Assembly (NCBI RefSeq): GCF_031180885.1
Contig: NZ_JAPSLK010000069.1
Location: forward strand, 1-41,085
Length of the DNA stretch: 41,085 nt
Direction of reading: 5' to 3'
Source: Saccharothrix sp.
Lineage (GTDB): Bacteria; Actinomycetota; Actinomycetes; Mycobacteriales; Pseudonocardiaceae
Position numbers and translations under genes: made by a program. A model generated the notes under the pieces. That model did no database searches, was not told the DNA's origin, and was given only the letters and a program-made list of their open reading frames with translations. Numbering within the stretch: the first letter of the stretch is position 1; each line of letters starts with the position of its first letter. Positions 7,886 through 15,364 of the stretch are shown one piece after another.

Positions 7886-8367
7886 GCCCCACCTCCCACG
7901 CGCAGGACCAGCGACTGCTTGTAGAGACCTTCCAGCGGCTGCGGGAACGCCGACTCGACGTCCGGCAGCTCGCCCAGCGGCAGGTCGTCCCGGGCGGTCA
8001 GCTCCGGGTCGACGGTGTAGAGGGTGCCGCCGCGGTTGAGCACGACGGCCGCGGTCAGCCGGTTGCGCAGCGACAGCCCGGCCAGTTCCGGGGACTCCAA
8101 GGCGCGCTTGAGGTCGTCCTCGGTGTAGCCGATCCGGTCGATCTTCATCTCGGTGTGCAGGACGTCCATGAACGGGTAGTAGGCGTCCTGCTCCGCGCGG
8201 CGGTAGCCCCACACCAGGTCGTCGCACGCGCCGACCTGCTCCAGCGGCATCACCGCGCCGGTGCCCAGGCGGGCGACGAAGAACGCCTTGCCGCGCCGCC
8301 GGGTCGCCTCGTCGATGCTGTTCATCGCCATGAACAGCGACGCGTCGATGATCGCCTCACCACTCAT
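7882..8367 (-). CDS. rohR: small PIN-like/DUF protein of the azomycin-type operon (possible RohR, cyclisation step)
   Basis: Protein of 161 aa with no motif I recognise with certainty. It begins AIIDASLFMAMNS, reminiscent of the first strand and Asp of PIN-like domains, and is rich in conserved-looking acidic residues (YYPFMDVLHTEMK). I associate such proteins with the DUF6190 type but cannot confirm this. It lies between the PLP enzyme (11-base overlap) and the aldolase (ATGA overlap), so it belongs to the same pathway. In the S. cattleya cluster, as I recall it, one small protein is credited with helping guanidinoacetaldehyde close to 2-aminoimidazole. By elimination this is the candidate, so the symbol is tentative. 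Confidence 0.7.
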   Translation of the reverse strand: MSGEAIIDASLFMAMNSIDEATRRRGKAFFVARLGTGAVMPLEQVGACDDLVWGYRRAEQDAYYPFMDVLHTEMKIDRIGYTEDDLKRALESPELAGLSLRNRLTAAVVLNRGGTLYTVDPELTARDDLPLGELPDVESAFPQPLEGLYKQSLVLRVGGGA

Positions 8368-9547
8368 TGCGGTTCAGCACCTCGCGCATGGCGGTCATGG
8401 CGGCGGCGAACATCTCCGGCTCGCGGGCCAGCGCCAGCCGCACGTAGCGCTCGCCGCGGGCCGGCTCGTGCCAGAAGAAGTACGTGCCGGGCAGCACGTA
8501 GACCTCGTTCTCCAGCAGCTTCTCCTGCAGGCGGGACGCGGTCAGGTGCTCGGGCTTGATGCGGAACCACGCCACGCTGACGTTGACCGTCGGCTCGACG
8601 TACTCCAGCACGTCGCCGTCGAGCGCTTCCTTGGCCAGCTTGCGGTTCTCCGTGATGACGTTGCGCACCGAGGCGAAGCCGTCCTCGATGGAGTCCTCGA
8701 CGTAGTTGGCCACCATGTTGAGCACGAACGGCGAGACGTTGAGCAGCACGGAGGTGTGGAGGTTGTAGACCTCCTCCAGGATGTCGTCGCTGGGCGTGAT
8801 CATGGCGCACTTGGCGTCCTGGATCGGCCAGGTCTTGCCGGTGTCCTCGATCGCCAGGTAGGTCACGCCGGAGTTCTCCAGCAGCTCGTAGATGTCGACC
8901 CGGCCGATCCGCTCGTCGGCCAGGGCGAACGCGGCGAAGCACTGGTCGATCAGCAGCACCTTGTCGTGGTCGACGCAGAACCGGACGACCTCCTCGAAGC
9001 CGCTGCGGCCGTCCTTGAGGAGGCTGAACCCGGTGGGGTTGTTGGGGTCGACCAGGAACAGCGCGTCGGTCCGGACCTCGCGGACGAGGTTGTCGTAGAT
9101 GGTCGACACGTCGTGGATGTTGGCCTCGTCGATCGGCCGCACGTCGACCTGCATGTTCTTGAGCAGGTCCACCAGGTTGTCGAAGCACGGCTCGACCAGG
9201 GTGACCGACATGTTGCGGTTCTTGAGGAACATCGCCGCGACCATGGTGGAGATGCTGGCCGCGTAGGACAGCATCGTCTTGTCCTTGGGCGCGTTGGGTT
9301 GCCGGTGGAGCCGGAAGAACGAATCGATGAAGCGCTTCTCGTAGTAGGACTGGAGACCCTGCTCGGCCTCGTACCACAGCTCCGGTAAGCTCGCGACGAT
9401 CTTCTCCTGGCTGCGCGACTGGCGCTGGTGCGTGTGCGCGTCGGCGAGGTTGAAGCGGGTCTTCAGGGCCAGGATCTCGTGCTGGGTGAGGTCGACGAAG
9501 CCGCTGACGTCGGGCGTGGTCGTCGTGGTGTCCGTACTGGTGCTCAT
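8357..9547 (-). CDS. rohP: PLP- and O2-dependent L-arginine oxidase/hydroxylase (RohP/MppP-like)
   Basis: Fold-type I PLP enzyme of 396 aa. DPNNPTG (residues 167-173) and D201 (LLIDQCF) are aminotransferase-fold hallmarks, and the Schiff-base lysine is K238 in IEDTGKTWP. Two signatures set it apart from ordinary aminotransferases and match MppP/RohP: the IEDTGK-x-WP lysine motif, and the N-terminal NLADAHTHQRQS with the active-site His region (H38), followed by QEKIV. These enzymes oxidise L-arginine with O2 to 4-hydroxy-2-ketoarginine. It is the first gene of the five-gene operon, and its stop overlaps the next start by 11 bases. ATG chosen because it precedes the conserved N-terminus at normal length. 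Confidence 0.9.
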   Translation of the reverse strand: MSTSTDTTTTTPDVSGFVDLTQHEILALKTRFNLADAHTHQRQSRSQEKIVASLPELWYEAEQGLQSYYEKRFIDSFFRLHRQPNAPKDKTMLSYAASISTMVAAMFLKNRNMSVTLVEPCFDNLVDLLKNMQVDVRPIDEANIHDVSTIYDNLVREVRTDALFLVDPNNPTGFSLLKDGRSGFEEVVRFCVDHDKVLLIDQCFAAFALADERIGRVDIYELLENSGVTYLAIEDTGKTWPIQDAKCAMITPSDDILEEVYNLHTSVLLNVSPFVLNMVANYVEDSIEDGFASVRNVITENRKLAKEALDGDVLEYVEPTVNVSVAWFRIKPEHLTASRLQEKLLENEVYVLPGTYFFWHEPARGERYVRLALAREPEMFAAAMTAMREVLNRNEW

Positions 9548-9923
9548 CGAGGAATACCCCCAGGATAGTTTTCGACACAGACGAGCACCGGGAACCGAAT
9601 CGTCCCGGTCGTTTTGATTGATCGGAATGCACGCGAGTGACAGGTGGACAAGTCCGCCGATCCCCCGTTTCGGTGTCTGACTCTCCGCTGCTGCGGCACT
9701 GCCCACCGTAACCAGGGTAACTCCGCCGTAACAATAACAAGCCGATCACGATTGAACCGCCGACCGAAAGGCGGCTATTGCACCGCCGTCGGGGGCAATG
9801 CGCGCTTCAATTCACGCCATTGGGATTCGCTATGGCTGCGGATGTGCGAAATCCCAGCCGAACGGCCGGGATTTGCTCGCGCGAGGGCCGGCGACCTGGG
9901 ACGACGCCGGCGGAGAGGGCTTC
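9548..9923. other. non-coding spacer upstream of the azomycin-type operon
   Basis: No convincing gene. It should contain the promoter of the minus-strand operon. On the minus strand GGGGG lies about 10 bases before the rohP ATG, with a weak TATCCT (9567-9562) further up. On the plus strand GTAAC occurs three times (9708, 9717 and 9728). An imperfect GGTGGAC-AA-GTCCGCC palindrome sits at 9643-9658. None of these decides how the operon is regulated. Confidence 0.5.
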
Positions 9924-10613
9924 TTATGCGGCAGCGCGTTTGACCAGTTCGGGGACTGCTTCGGGTTCGTCCCGGCTGATCACGGGCCATCCGACGCCGT
10001 AATCGCCGACCCAACTCACCTCGATACCCGGGTTCGCGTAGTCGGTGCCGTCGGGCAGGAACAGGTGCGGACTGCAGTTCACCGTTTCGGTCGCGGAAAT
10101 CGCCGCCTGGGCGGACAACGCGCGTCTGGCTCGGCCGTCGTCGAGCGCTTCGGCGAGTGCGGTGACGTCCACCGCGCCGGTTCTCTCCGCCACGTCCAGG
10201 ATGACGTGGTAGTTGGCGATGCTCCGACTTTCCGCCCAAAACGCTCTGCGCAGCGCCAAATCGAGCTGTTCGGACGCGGCGAAGCCCTGTTCCTTCGCCG
10301 CTTGCACGGCTTCCAGCGCGAGCAGGGTGCTGGACGGGTAGAGCCAGTCCTTGTCCTGCCACAGCTGCCAGCCGGCGTCGGGTTCCAGGCTCGCGGTCCG
10401 GCCGACCTCGCTGTCGGTGCCGGTGCGCGGGCTGGGGGCCTTGTTCAGCAGTTCCAGCGGGAACGCGCGGTGGTCGAACGAGACCCGGTCCTCCAGGCCC
10501 AGCTCGCGCCGCGCCTTGTGCAGGCGGTGCACGGTCACGTGGGCGAAGGAGCACCAGATGTCGGAGAAGATCACGACGACCCCGGGCGGGGGCGTCAGGT
10601 CGTGCGTGGACAT
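9924..10613 (-). CDS. DsbA-family (thioredoxin-fold) protein
   Basis: Protein of 229 aa. VVVIFSDIWCSFAHV near residue 12 is the first strand and active-site turn of DsbA/FrnE-type thioredoxin folds. Only the first cysteine (C21) is present, since CxxC is reduced to CSFA, so it is not a simple dithiol oxidase. NCSPHLFLPDG near the C-terminus matches the cis-Pro loop. Single-cysteine members include isomerases and thiol-dependent reductases. It is the last gene of a minus-strand set with the MBL-fold gene (21 bases apart) and the DMT transporter. Its function is unknown; a redox or detoxification role is inference. Confidence 0.75.
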   Translation of the reverse strand: MSTHDLTPPPGVVVIFSDIWCSFAHVTVHRLHKARRELGLEDRVSFDHRAFPLELLNKAPSPRTGTDSEVGRTASLEPDAGWQLWQDKDWLYPSSTLLALEAVQAAKEQGFAASEQLDLALRRAFWAESRSIANYHVILDVAERTGAVDVTALAEALDDGRARRALSAQAAISATETVNCSPHLFLPDGTDYANPGIEVSWVGDYGVGWPVISRDEPEAVPELVKRAAA

Positions 10614-10634
10614 GCCTGCCCTTTCCGGGGTTTT

Positions 10635-11456
10635 TCAGCGGGACAGTTCGGCGCGCGCGGCGGCGAGTTCGGCCTCGTGCCGCTCCAGCACCGCTTCCAC
10701 CTCGACGTCCTCCGGCGGCAGCCACGGCGTCATGGTGGGGATCTTGCGCATCGCTTCCAGCAGGGCGTCGGTGCGGCCGGTCGCGACGGGACCGTGCGCG
10801 CTGAGCACCGTCTTCGGGTTGACCGCGCGGATCAGGTCGATCACCTTGTCGAACTTCTCCTGGTCCACCAACGACGTCCACGGCGCGTTGGCGCGGGTGA
10901 ACAGGGCCAGGCCGTCGTAGTAGTCGGACTCGGCGACGTCCTGGGCGTGGGAGGCGAACTCCGGCAGCACGGCGCCGAAGCTGTCCGCGCTGAACAGGGT
11001 TTCCAGCTTCTGGTCGTAGACGGCGATGGTGGACGGCGCGTCGTAGGCGGGCGGGCGCAGCACGGTGATGCGGCGGTCGCCCAGGTCCAGCGAGCGACCG
11101 GGGTTGACCGCGCGGACCCGGTGCTGCGGCACGTTCCAGTACTCGGCGAGGCGGTCCACCGAGAGCTGGTTGGTGACCAGGGTTGCGTTGGGCGCGGCGG
11201 CCAGGATCTCGCGCAGGCTGCCCACGTGGTCGCGGTCGTCGTGGGTGACGATGACCCACTTCAGGTCCTGCGGGTCGACCAGGTTCCACACCGCCTGGTC
11301 GAACTGGCCCGCGTCGATCGGCAGGCCCGCGTCGATCAGGACCGGTTCGTGCGCGCGGATGAGGTACGAGTGCACGGGTAACACGCCCGCACCCGCGATC
11401 GGCAACTGCGACGGCAGCACGAAAACCTCGGGCGCGGCGTTGTAAGGCGTCAGCAC
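10635..11456 (-). CDS. MBL-fold metallo-hydrolase/diiron-type protein
   Basis: Metallo-beta-lactamase fold, 273 aa. The metal motif reads TH72-D-D74-R-D76-H77, where the usual HxHxDH has its second His replaced by Asp. An acidic residue at this place is known from the diiron MBL domain of flavodiiron proteins (HxExDH), so iron redox chemistry is possible rather than zinc hydrolysis. A later LSAHGPVATG supplies a downstream metal His. The GTG start lies 32 bases from the transporter stop and 21 bases before the DsbA-like gene, suggesting one operon controlled from the TetR operator upstream. Specific substrate unknown. Confidence 0.75.
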   Translation of the reverse strand: MLTPYNAAPEVFVLPSQLPIAGAGVLPVHSYLIRAHEPVLIDAGLPIDAGQFDQAVWNLVDPQDLKWVIVTHDDRDHVGSLREILAAAPNATLVTNQLSVDRLAEYWNVPQHRVRAVNPGRSLDLGDRRITVLRPPAYDAPSTIAVYDQKLETLFSADSFGAVLPEFASHAQDVAESDYYDGLALFTRANAPWTSLVDQEKFDKVIDLIRAVNPKTVLSAHGPVATGRTDALLEAMRKIPTMTPWLPPEDVEVEAVLERHEAELAAARAELSR

Positions 11457-11488
11457 GGCGTCTCACTTCCGGGTCGGGGCGGGGTCTC

Positions 11489-12460
11489 TCACTTGGCGAT
11501 CTGCACGAGCACGGAGCCGGCGATGAGCAGGGCGACGCCGACGAGGCGGGCGGTGGTGAGCTTGCGGCGGGGCAGGCGGAACAGCCCGTGCTGGTCGATG
11601 ACCGCGGACGCGAGCTGCTGGCCGGTCACGGTGAACGCGACCGTGGTCGCCGCGCCGATCTCGGGGATGAGCAGGAAGGTGACCGTCACGTAGGCCGCCG
11701 CGCACGCGCCGCCCAGCCAGCCCCACCACGGCATCCCCTTGAGCCCGTCGAGCTTGGGCTTGGGCGTCTTGCCCGCCGAGACCAGGACGGCGAGCACGAC
11801 CGCGATCGCGGCCACCGCGACGATGAAGCTGACCAGCGCGACCGCGAACGGCGCGCCGAGGTCGCCGCGCAGCTTGGCGTTGACCGCGCCCTGCACGGGC
11901 AGCACGCCGCCCGCGACGACGCCGAGCACGATCCAGCCGGCCTGGGTGCCCAGCGCGGGCCGGGTGTCGGCGGGCGTGGCCGTGCCGGGACCGGCCTTGA
12001 TCGCCTGGTTCTGGCCGCGCACGACCACCGAGATGCCGACGACGACGGCCGCCGCGCCGACCACGATCAGCAGGTTCAGCGGCACCTGCTTGACGCCGAC
12101 GTAACCGCCGAGGTCGAGCACGAGCGAGGCGAGCATCTGGCCGGTCACCCACAGGCCGACCGTGGTCACCGCGCCGAGCCGGGGGATCAGCAGGATGCCG
12201 CTGGTGATGTAGAGGGGGCTGGCGAGACCGCCGAGCAGGTGCCACCAGGTCGCGTCCCCGACCCCGCCCAGCGCGCCCAGGCTGCCGGTCAGGATCGCCA
12301 CCGCGGCCAGCAGCACCGCGGCGACCGAGAGCTGGAGGGTCGAGGCCCCGTAGGGGGTGCCCACCGCCCGGTTGAGCTGGAGGTTCACCGACGCCTGCAC
12401 CGCCAGGAGCGTGCCGACCAGCAGCGCCGATGCCAGGAGAGCGAGGTACATGCCGGCCAT
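11489..12460 (-). CDS. DMT-superfamily transporter, YdcZ/DUF606 type
   Basis: Integral membrane protein of 323 aa made of two homologous halves of about five helices each. LLAVQASVNLQLNRAVG in the first half is echoed by GVLPVQGAVNAKLRGDLG in the second, the known two-repeat layout of the YdcZ family. It is the first gene of the minus-strand DMT-MBL-DsbA set. A perfect 12-bp-arm palindrome lies 7-35 bases upstream of the start, between this gene and a divergent TetR gene, so export is probably induced by a TetR ligand. MAG-M leaves two possible ATGs (12460 or 12451). Confidence 0.85.
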   Translation of the reverse strand: MAGMYLALLASALLVGTLLAVQASVNLQLNRAVGTPYGASTLQLSVAAVLLAAVAILTGSLGALGGVGDATWWHLLGGLASPLYITSGILLIPRLGAVTTVGLWVTGQMLASLVLDLGGYVGVKQVPLNLLIVVGAAAVVVGISVVVRGQNQAIKAGPGTATPADTRPALGTQAGWIVLGVVAGGVLPVQGAVNAKLRGDLGAPFAVALVSFIVAVAAIAVVLAVLVSAGKTPKPKLDGLKGMPWWGWLGGACAAAYVTVTFLLIPEIGAATTVAFTVTGQQLASAVIDQHGLFRLPRRKLTTARLVGVALLIAGSVLVQIAK

Positions 12461-12466
12461 GCTAAG

Positions 12467-12495
12467 CACTAAGTGGACGCAGTGTCCACTTAGTG
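12467..12495. promoter_or_regulatory. TetR operator 1 (perfect 12-bp inverted repeat)
   Basis: CACTAAGTGGAC, a 5-base spacer GCAGT, then GTCCACTTAGTG form a perfect inverted repeat in the divergent DMT/TetR promoter region. A second copy of the same half-site (GTGGAC-N5-GTCCACTTA) occurs before the LLM gene, so it is very probably the binding site of the adjacent TetR protein. Confidence 0.8.
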
Positions 12496-12520
12496 GCTTC
12501 GAGGCCTTATGGTGGTCCGC

Positions 12521-13102
12521 ATGTCGATCGAGGTCGCCCTGACGGGCGGCGGGCGTCCCCGCGAGCGCGCCGACGCCGCGCGCAACCGCACCAAGGTGCT
12601 GGCCGCCGCCGAGCGGCTGTTCGCCGAGGCCGGCGGCACGACCGGGGTCACCATGGAGGACATCGCCCGCGCGGCCGGCGTGGGCCGGGCCACCCTGTAC
12701 CGCCGCTACCCCGACCCGACGTCCATCGCGCAGGCGTTGCTGGACGCGCACGAGACCGAGTTGCAGGAGTCGATCCTGCGCGGCGGCCCGCCGCTGGGGC
12801 CGGGCGCACCGCCGCGCGCGCGGCTCTCGGCGTTCTACGCGGCGATGGTGGACCTGCTGGAACGGCACCTGCACCTGGTGCTGGGCGCGGAGACCGGACG
12901 TGCGCGGTTCCGCACCGGCGTGTACGCGTTCTGGCGCAGGCACGTGCAGTTGCTGCTCGCCCCCGGCACGCCCCAGGCCGTGGTGGACGCCCTCATGGCC
13001 CCGCTCGCGCCCGAGCTGTACGACTACCAGCGGCGGGTGCGGGGCCTCACGCCGGCCGAGATCGTCGCCGGCCTGGAGTGGCTGAGCGCGCGCTGCACCT
13101 GA
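12521..13102 (+). CDS. TetR-family transcriptional regulator
   Basis: Protein of 193 aa. The HTH reads TMEDIARAAGVGRATLYRRYPD near residues 45-65, typical of TetR; the C-terminal ligand domain is generic. It is divergent from the DMT-MBL-DsbA operon and followed by the LLM oxidoreductase gene. Two copies of one palindrome (12467-12495 and 13167-13189) lie before its divergent partner and before the LLM gene, which defines a local regulon. I chose the ATG at 12521 because TATGGT lies 7 bases upstream, as in a leaderless promoter. An in-frame ATG at 12509 with a nearby GAGG would add four residues. Confidence 0.88.
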   Translation: MSIEVALTGGGRPRERADAARNRTKVLAAAERLFAEAGGTTGVTMEDIARAAGVGRATLYRRYPDPTSIAQALLDAHETELQESILRGGPPLGPGAPPRARLSAFYAAMVDLLERHLHLVLGAETGRARFRTGVYAFWRRHVQLLLAPGTPQAVVDALMAPLAPELYDYQRRVRGLTPAEIVAGLEWLSARCT

Positions 13103-13166
13103 CCGCTTCGGGTTTGCCGGGATCGCCGCATGTCAGGGGTTGTTCACGCATCCTTCCGGATGCCCG

Positions 13167-13189
13167 TAGGTGGACAGCGCGTCCACTTA
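13167..13189. promoter_or_regulatory. TetR operator 2 upstream of the LLM oxidoreductase gene
   Basis: TAGGTGGAC, 5-base spacer AGCGC, GTCCACTTA: the same half-sites and the same 5-base spacing as operator 1, with one mismatch in the 9-bp arms. It lies about 50 bases before the LLM start and just before a TATGGC hexamer. Confidence 0.72.
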
Positions 13190-13240
13190 TGCCACTATGG
13201 CGGTGGCCCGTGGAAGCCGCGAAACCTGGAAGGACGTTTC

Positions 13241-14203
13241 ATGGACAAGAGCAAGATCGGGATCGTCTTCGGCAGCCTCACGCCGCCGGAAGGGCTGACC
13301 GCGGGCGCGGCGCAGGCGGAACGGCTCGGGTTCGGCGAGGTGTGGTTCTCCGAGGACTGCTTCTTCACCGGCGGCCTGTCCGGCCTGACGCTGCTGCTCG
13401 CCGCCACCGAGCGGGTGCCCGCCGGCCTGGGGCTGGCCAGCGTCGTCACCCGGCACCCGGCCGTGCTGGCCATGGAACTGGCGGGCCTGGCCCGCACGTA
13501 CCCGGGTCGGGTGCGCGCGACCATCGGTCTGGGCAACGGTTTCTGGCTCCAGCAGATGGGGTTGACGCCGGCCAAGCCGCTGACCGCGGTGACGGAGACG
13601 TTAGACGTCCTGCGCGACCTGCTGGCCGGGCAGAACGTCAACCGGACCACCAGCGCGCACCACTACGGCGACATCAAGCTGGAGTTCCCGCCGGAGCAGG
13701 TGCCGGAGCTGTGGATCGGCGCGGTGAACGAGAAGGCGCTGCGCGCGGCCGGAGAGAAGGCCGATGGCGTGCTGCTGTCGGTGCTGTCCGGTCCCACTTA
13801 CGTGAACTGGGCGCGGGGTCTGGTGGACGAGGCCGGCCGCGACCTCCCGCTGACCGCGTTCGTGCTGGCCGCGGTGGACGACGACGACCAGGCCGCGCGG
13901 GACGCCGTGCGCGGGGCGGTCGGTTTCTTCCTCAAGGCCGAGTCCCACACGGCTCTGGTGGGGCAGTCGCCGTACGCGGAGGACATCCGCAAGCGGGTCG
14001 CGGCTCTGGCCGCTGATGAGGACCTGGTCGTCGAGGACGAGTGGGTGGACGAGTTCGCGGTGGCCGGGAGCCCGGGCAAGGTGCGCGCGCAGTTGCGGGG
14101 TCTGCTGGACGCCGGGGCCACGTCGCTGGGGCTGTGGCTGTTCCCGCCGGACCAGGCGGAGACCCAGTTGGAGCGCATCGCGAACGAGGTCCTGGCGGGC
14201 TGA
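13241..14203 (+). CDS. LLM-class flavin-dependent oxidoreductase
   Basis: Luciferase-like TIM-barrel enzyme of 320 aa. IGIVFGSLTPPEG at the start, GEVWFSEDCF near residue 35 and RVRATIGLGNGFWLQQMG near residue 90 follow the F420/FMN-dependent luciferase-like family. A GGAAGGA ribosome-binding site lies about 7 bases before the ATG. It stands under operator 2, so it should be co-induced with the divergent transporter operon. Members of this family reduce or mono-oxygenate small organic molecules; the substrate is not visible in the sequence. The TGA stop lies in the first unit of a 15-bp tandem repeat. Confidence 0.85.
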   Translation: MDKSKIGIVFGSLTPPEGLTAGAAQAERLGFGEVWFSEDCFFTGGLSGLTLLLAATERVPAGLGLASVVTRHPAVLAMELAGLARTYPGRVRATIGLGNGFWLQQMGLTPAKPLTAVTETLDVLRDLLAGQNVNRTTSAHHYGDIKLEFPPEQVPELWIGAVNEKALRAAGEKADGVLLSVLSGPTYVNWARGLVDEAGRDLPLTAFVLAAVDDDDQAARDAVRGAVGFFLKAESHTALVGQSPYAEDIRKRVAALAADEDLVVEDEWVDEFAVAGSPGKVRAQLRGLLDAGATSLGLWLFPPDQAETQLERIANEVLAG

Positions 14204-14270
14204 TCCGGTTTCCTCTGGGCTGATTTCCTCTGGGCTGGCTTCCTCTGGGCTGATTTCCCACGGGCTGACC
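14197..14270 (+). repeat. 15-bp tandem repeat at the LLM gene end
   Basis: Three exact-length units of GGGCTGATTTCCTCT type (14217, 14232 and 14247), preceded by a 20-base irregular unit that contains the LLM stop codon and followed by a partial unit. It looks like slippage expansion in the 3' untranslated region. Confidence 0.75.
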
Positions 14271-14290
14271 GGACACCCCGAGCCGGTCAG

Positions 14291-14329
14291 GGGACGGCGT
14301 TCTGCCACGCGCCGGCAGGACGCCGTCCC
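14291..14329. terminator. bidirectional terminator between LLM and AraC genes
   Basis: GGGACGGCGTTCTGCC and GGCAGGACGCCGTCCC pair over 16 bases with one G-U type mismatch around a 7-base loop. TTT follows on the plus strand. It serves two convergent genes. Confidence 0.8.
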
Positions 14330-14331
14330 TT

Positions 14332-15276
14332 TCAGCGCTTTCGGAACGCGGCGCGGTAGGCGTTCGGGGTGGTGCCCACGACGTCCTTGAAGTGGTCGCG
14401 GAACGTTGTGGTGGAGCCGAAACCGACCTCGGCCGCGATGCGGTCCACGGTGTGCGCGGTGGCTTCCAGCAGGTGTTGGGCCCGGCGGACCCGGGATCGG
14501 ACGAGCCAGCGGACCGGGGTGGTGCCGGTCTGTTCGCGGAAGCGGCGGTTGAGGGTCCGGGTGCTCATGCCCGCGCGGGCGGCGATGGTCGCGGGCGTCA
14601 GGTCGGTCGTGGCGTTCTCCTCCATCCATTGCAGCAGCGGCTCGAACGTCGAACCGCGCGGCACGGGCGGTTGGTCGTGGACCACGAACTGTGCTTGCCC
14701 GCCTTCGCGTTCCAGTGGCATCACGGACAGGCGAGCGGCGTCGGCGGCGACCGAGGAGCCGTGGTCGCGGCGGATGAGGTGCAGGCACAGGTCCAGGCCG
14801 GCGGCGGCGCCGGCGGAGGTGAGGAACTGGCCGTTGTCCACGTAGAGCACGGTGGGGTCGACCTCGACGGCCGGGTGCAGTCGGGCCAGTTCGGGTGCGG
14901 CGGCCCAGTGCGTGGTCGCCCGGAGCCCGTCGAGCAGGCCGGTGGCGGCCAATGTGAACGCCCCTGAGCAGATCGACGCTATGCGCACTCCTTTGGCTGC
15001 CGCTTCTTGCAGGGCGTCGACCACTTCTTTTGGCAGGGGTGCGGTCGGGTCGACGCATCCTGGCAGCACGACGGTGTCCGCTGTGTGCAGGGCGTCGAGG
15101 CCCCACGGGGCGGTGAGGGTGAACGCGCCGGCGTCGATGGTCGGTGTGGTGGCGCAGATCCGGACCTCGTAAGGGCGGCGGCCGTCGGGGAGGCGGGTGC
15201 GGGTGAACACCTCGATCGGGGTGGAGAGGTCGAACGGGATGACCCCGTCCAGCGCGAGGACGGCCACGATGTGCAT
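14332..15276 (-). CDS. GlxA-type transcriptional regulator (DJ-1/PfpI domain plus AraC HTH)
   Basis: Regulator of 314 aa. Residues 1-~180 form the class-I glutamine-amidotransferase-like DJ-1/PfpI domain, with the nucleophile-elbow-like ASICSGAFTLAATG. The C-terminal ~100 residues carry two AraC helix-turn-helices (TPATIAARAGMSTRTLNRRF and DRIAAEVGFGSTTTFRDHF). It is divergent from the DUF6010 membrane protein, 88 bases away, and probably controls it. The ligand is unknown. Confidence 0.9.
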   Translation of the reverse strand: MHIVAVLALDGVIPFDLSTPIEVFTRTRLPDGRRPYEVRICATTPTIDAGAFTLTAPWGLDALHTADTVVLPGCVDPTAPLPKEVVDALQEAAAKGVRIASICSGAFTLAATGLLDGLRATTHWAAAPELARLHPAVEVDPTVLYVDNGQFLTSAGAAAGLDLCLHLIRRDHGSSVAADAARLSVMPLEREGGQAQFVVHDQPPVPRGSTFEPLLQWMEENATTDLTPATIAARAGMSTRTLNRRFREQTGTTPVRWLVRSRVRRAQHLLEATAHTVDRIAAEVGFGSTTTFRDHFKDVVGTTPNAYRAAFRKR

Positions 15277-15364
15277 GCGCCGACAGTAGGTGGTGGCGAG
15301 ATCCCGTTGGTTCCTGTCCTCCGTAGCGCTCCCCGATGGTGCGTGATCTTCCTACGGTCGCTTC

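Noticed and set aside
8357..9547. Enduracididine or capreomycidine pathway as alternative meaning of the PLP arginine oxidase
   Set aside because: No MppR-like, MppQ-like or arginine 3-hydroxylase/NRPS genes lie nearby, whereas aldolase, HDO and Rieske genes fit azomycin.
9643..9658. GGTGGAC-AA-GTCCGCC as a third TetR operator before rohP
   Set aside because: Half-sites resemble the TetR operators but the spacer is 2 instead of 5 bases and one arm differs, so control of the roh-like operon by this TetR is not supported.
9708..9732. Three GTAAC words as SARP-type direct repeats
   Set aside because: Spacing is 9 and 11 bases and the word is short; a chance occurrence cannot be excluded, and the only SARP seen in the window is dead.
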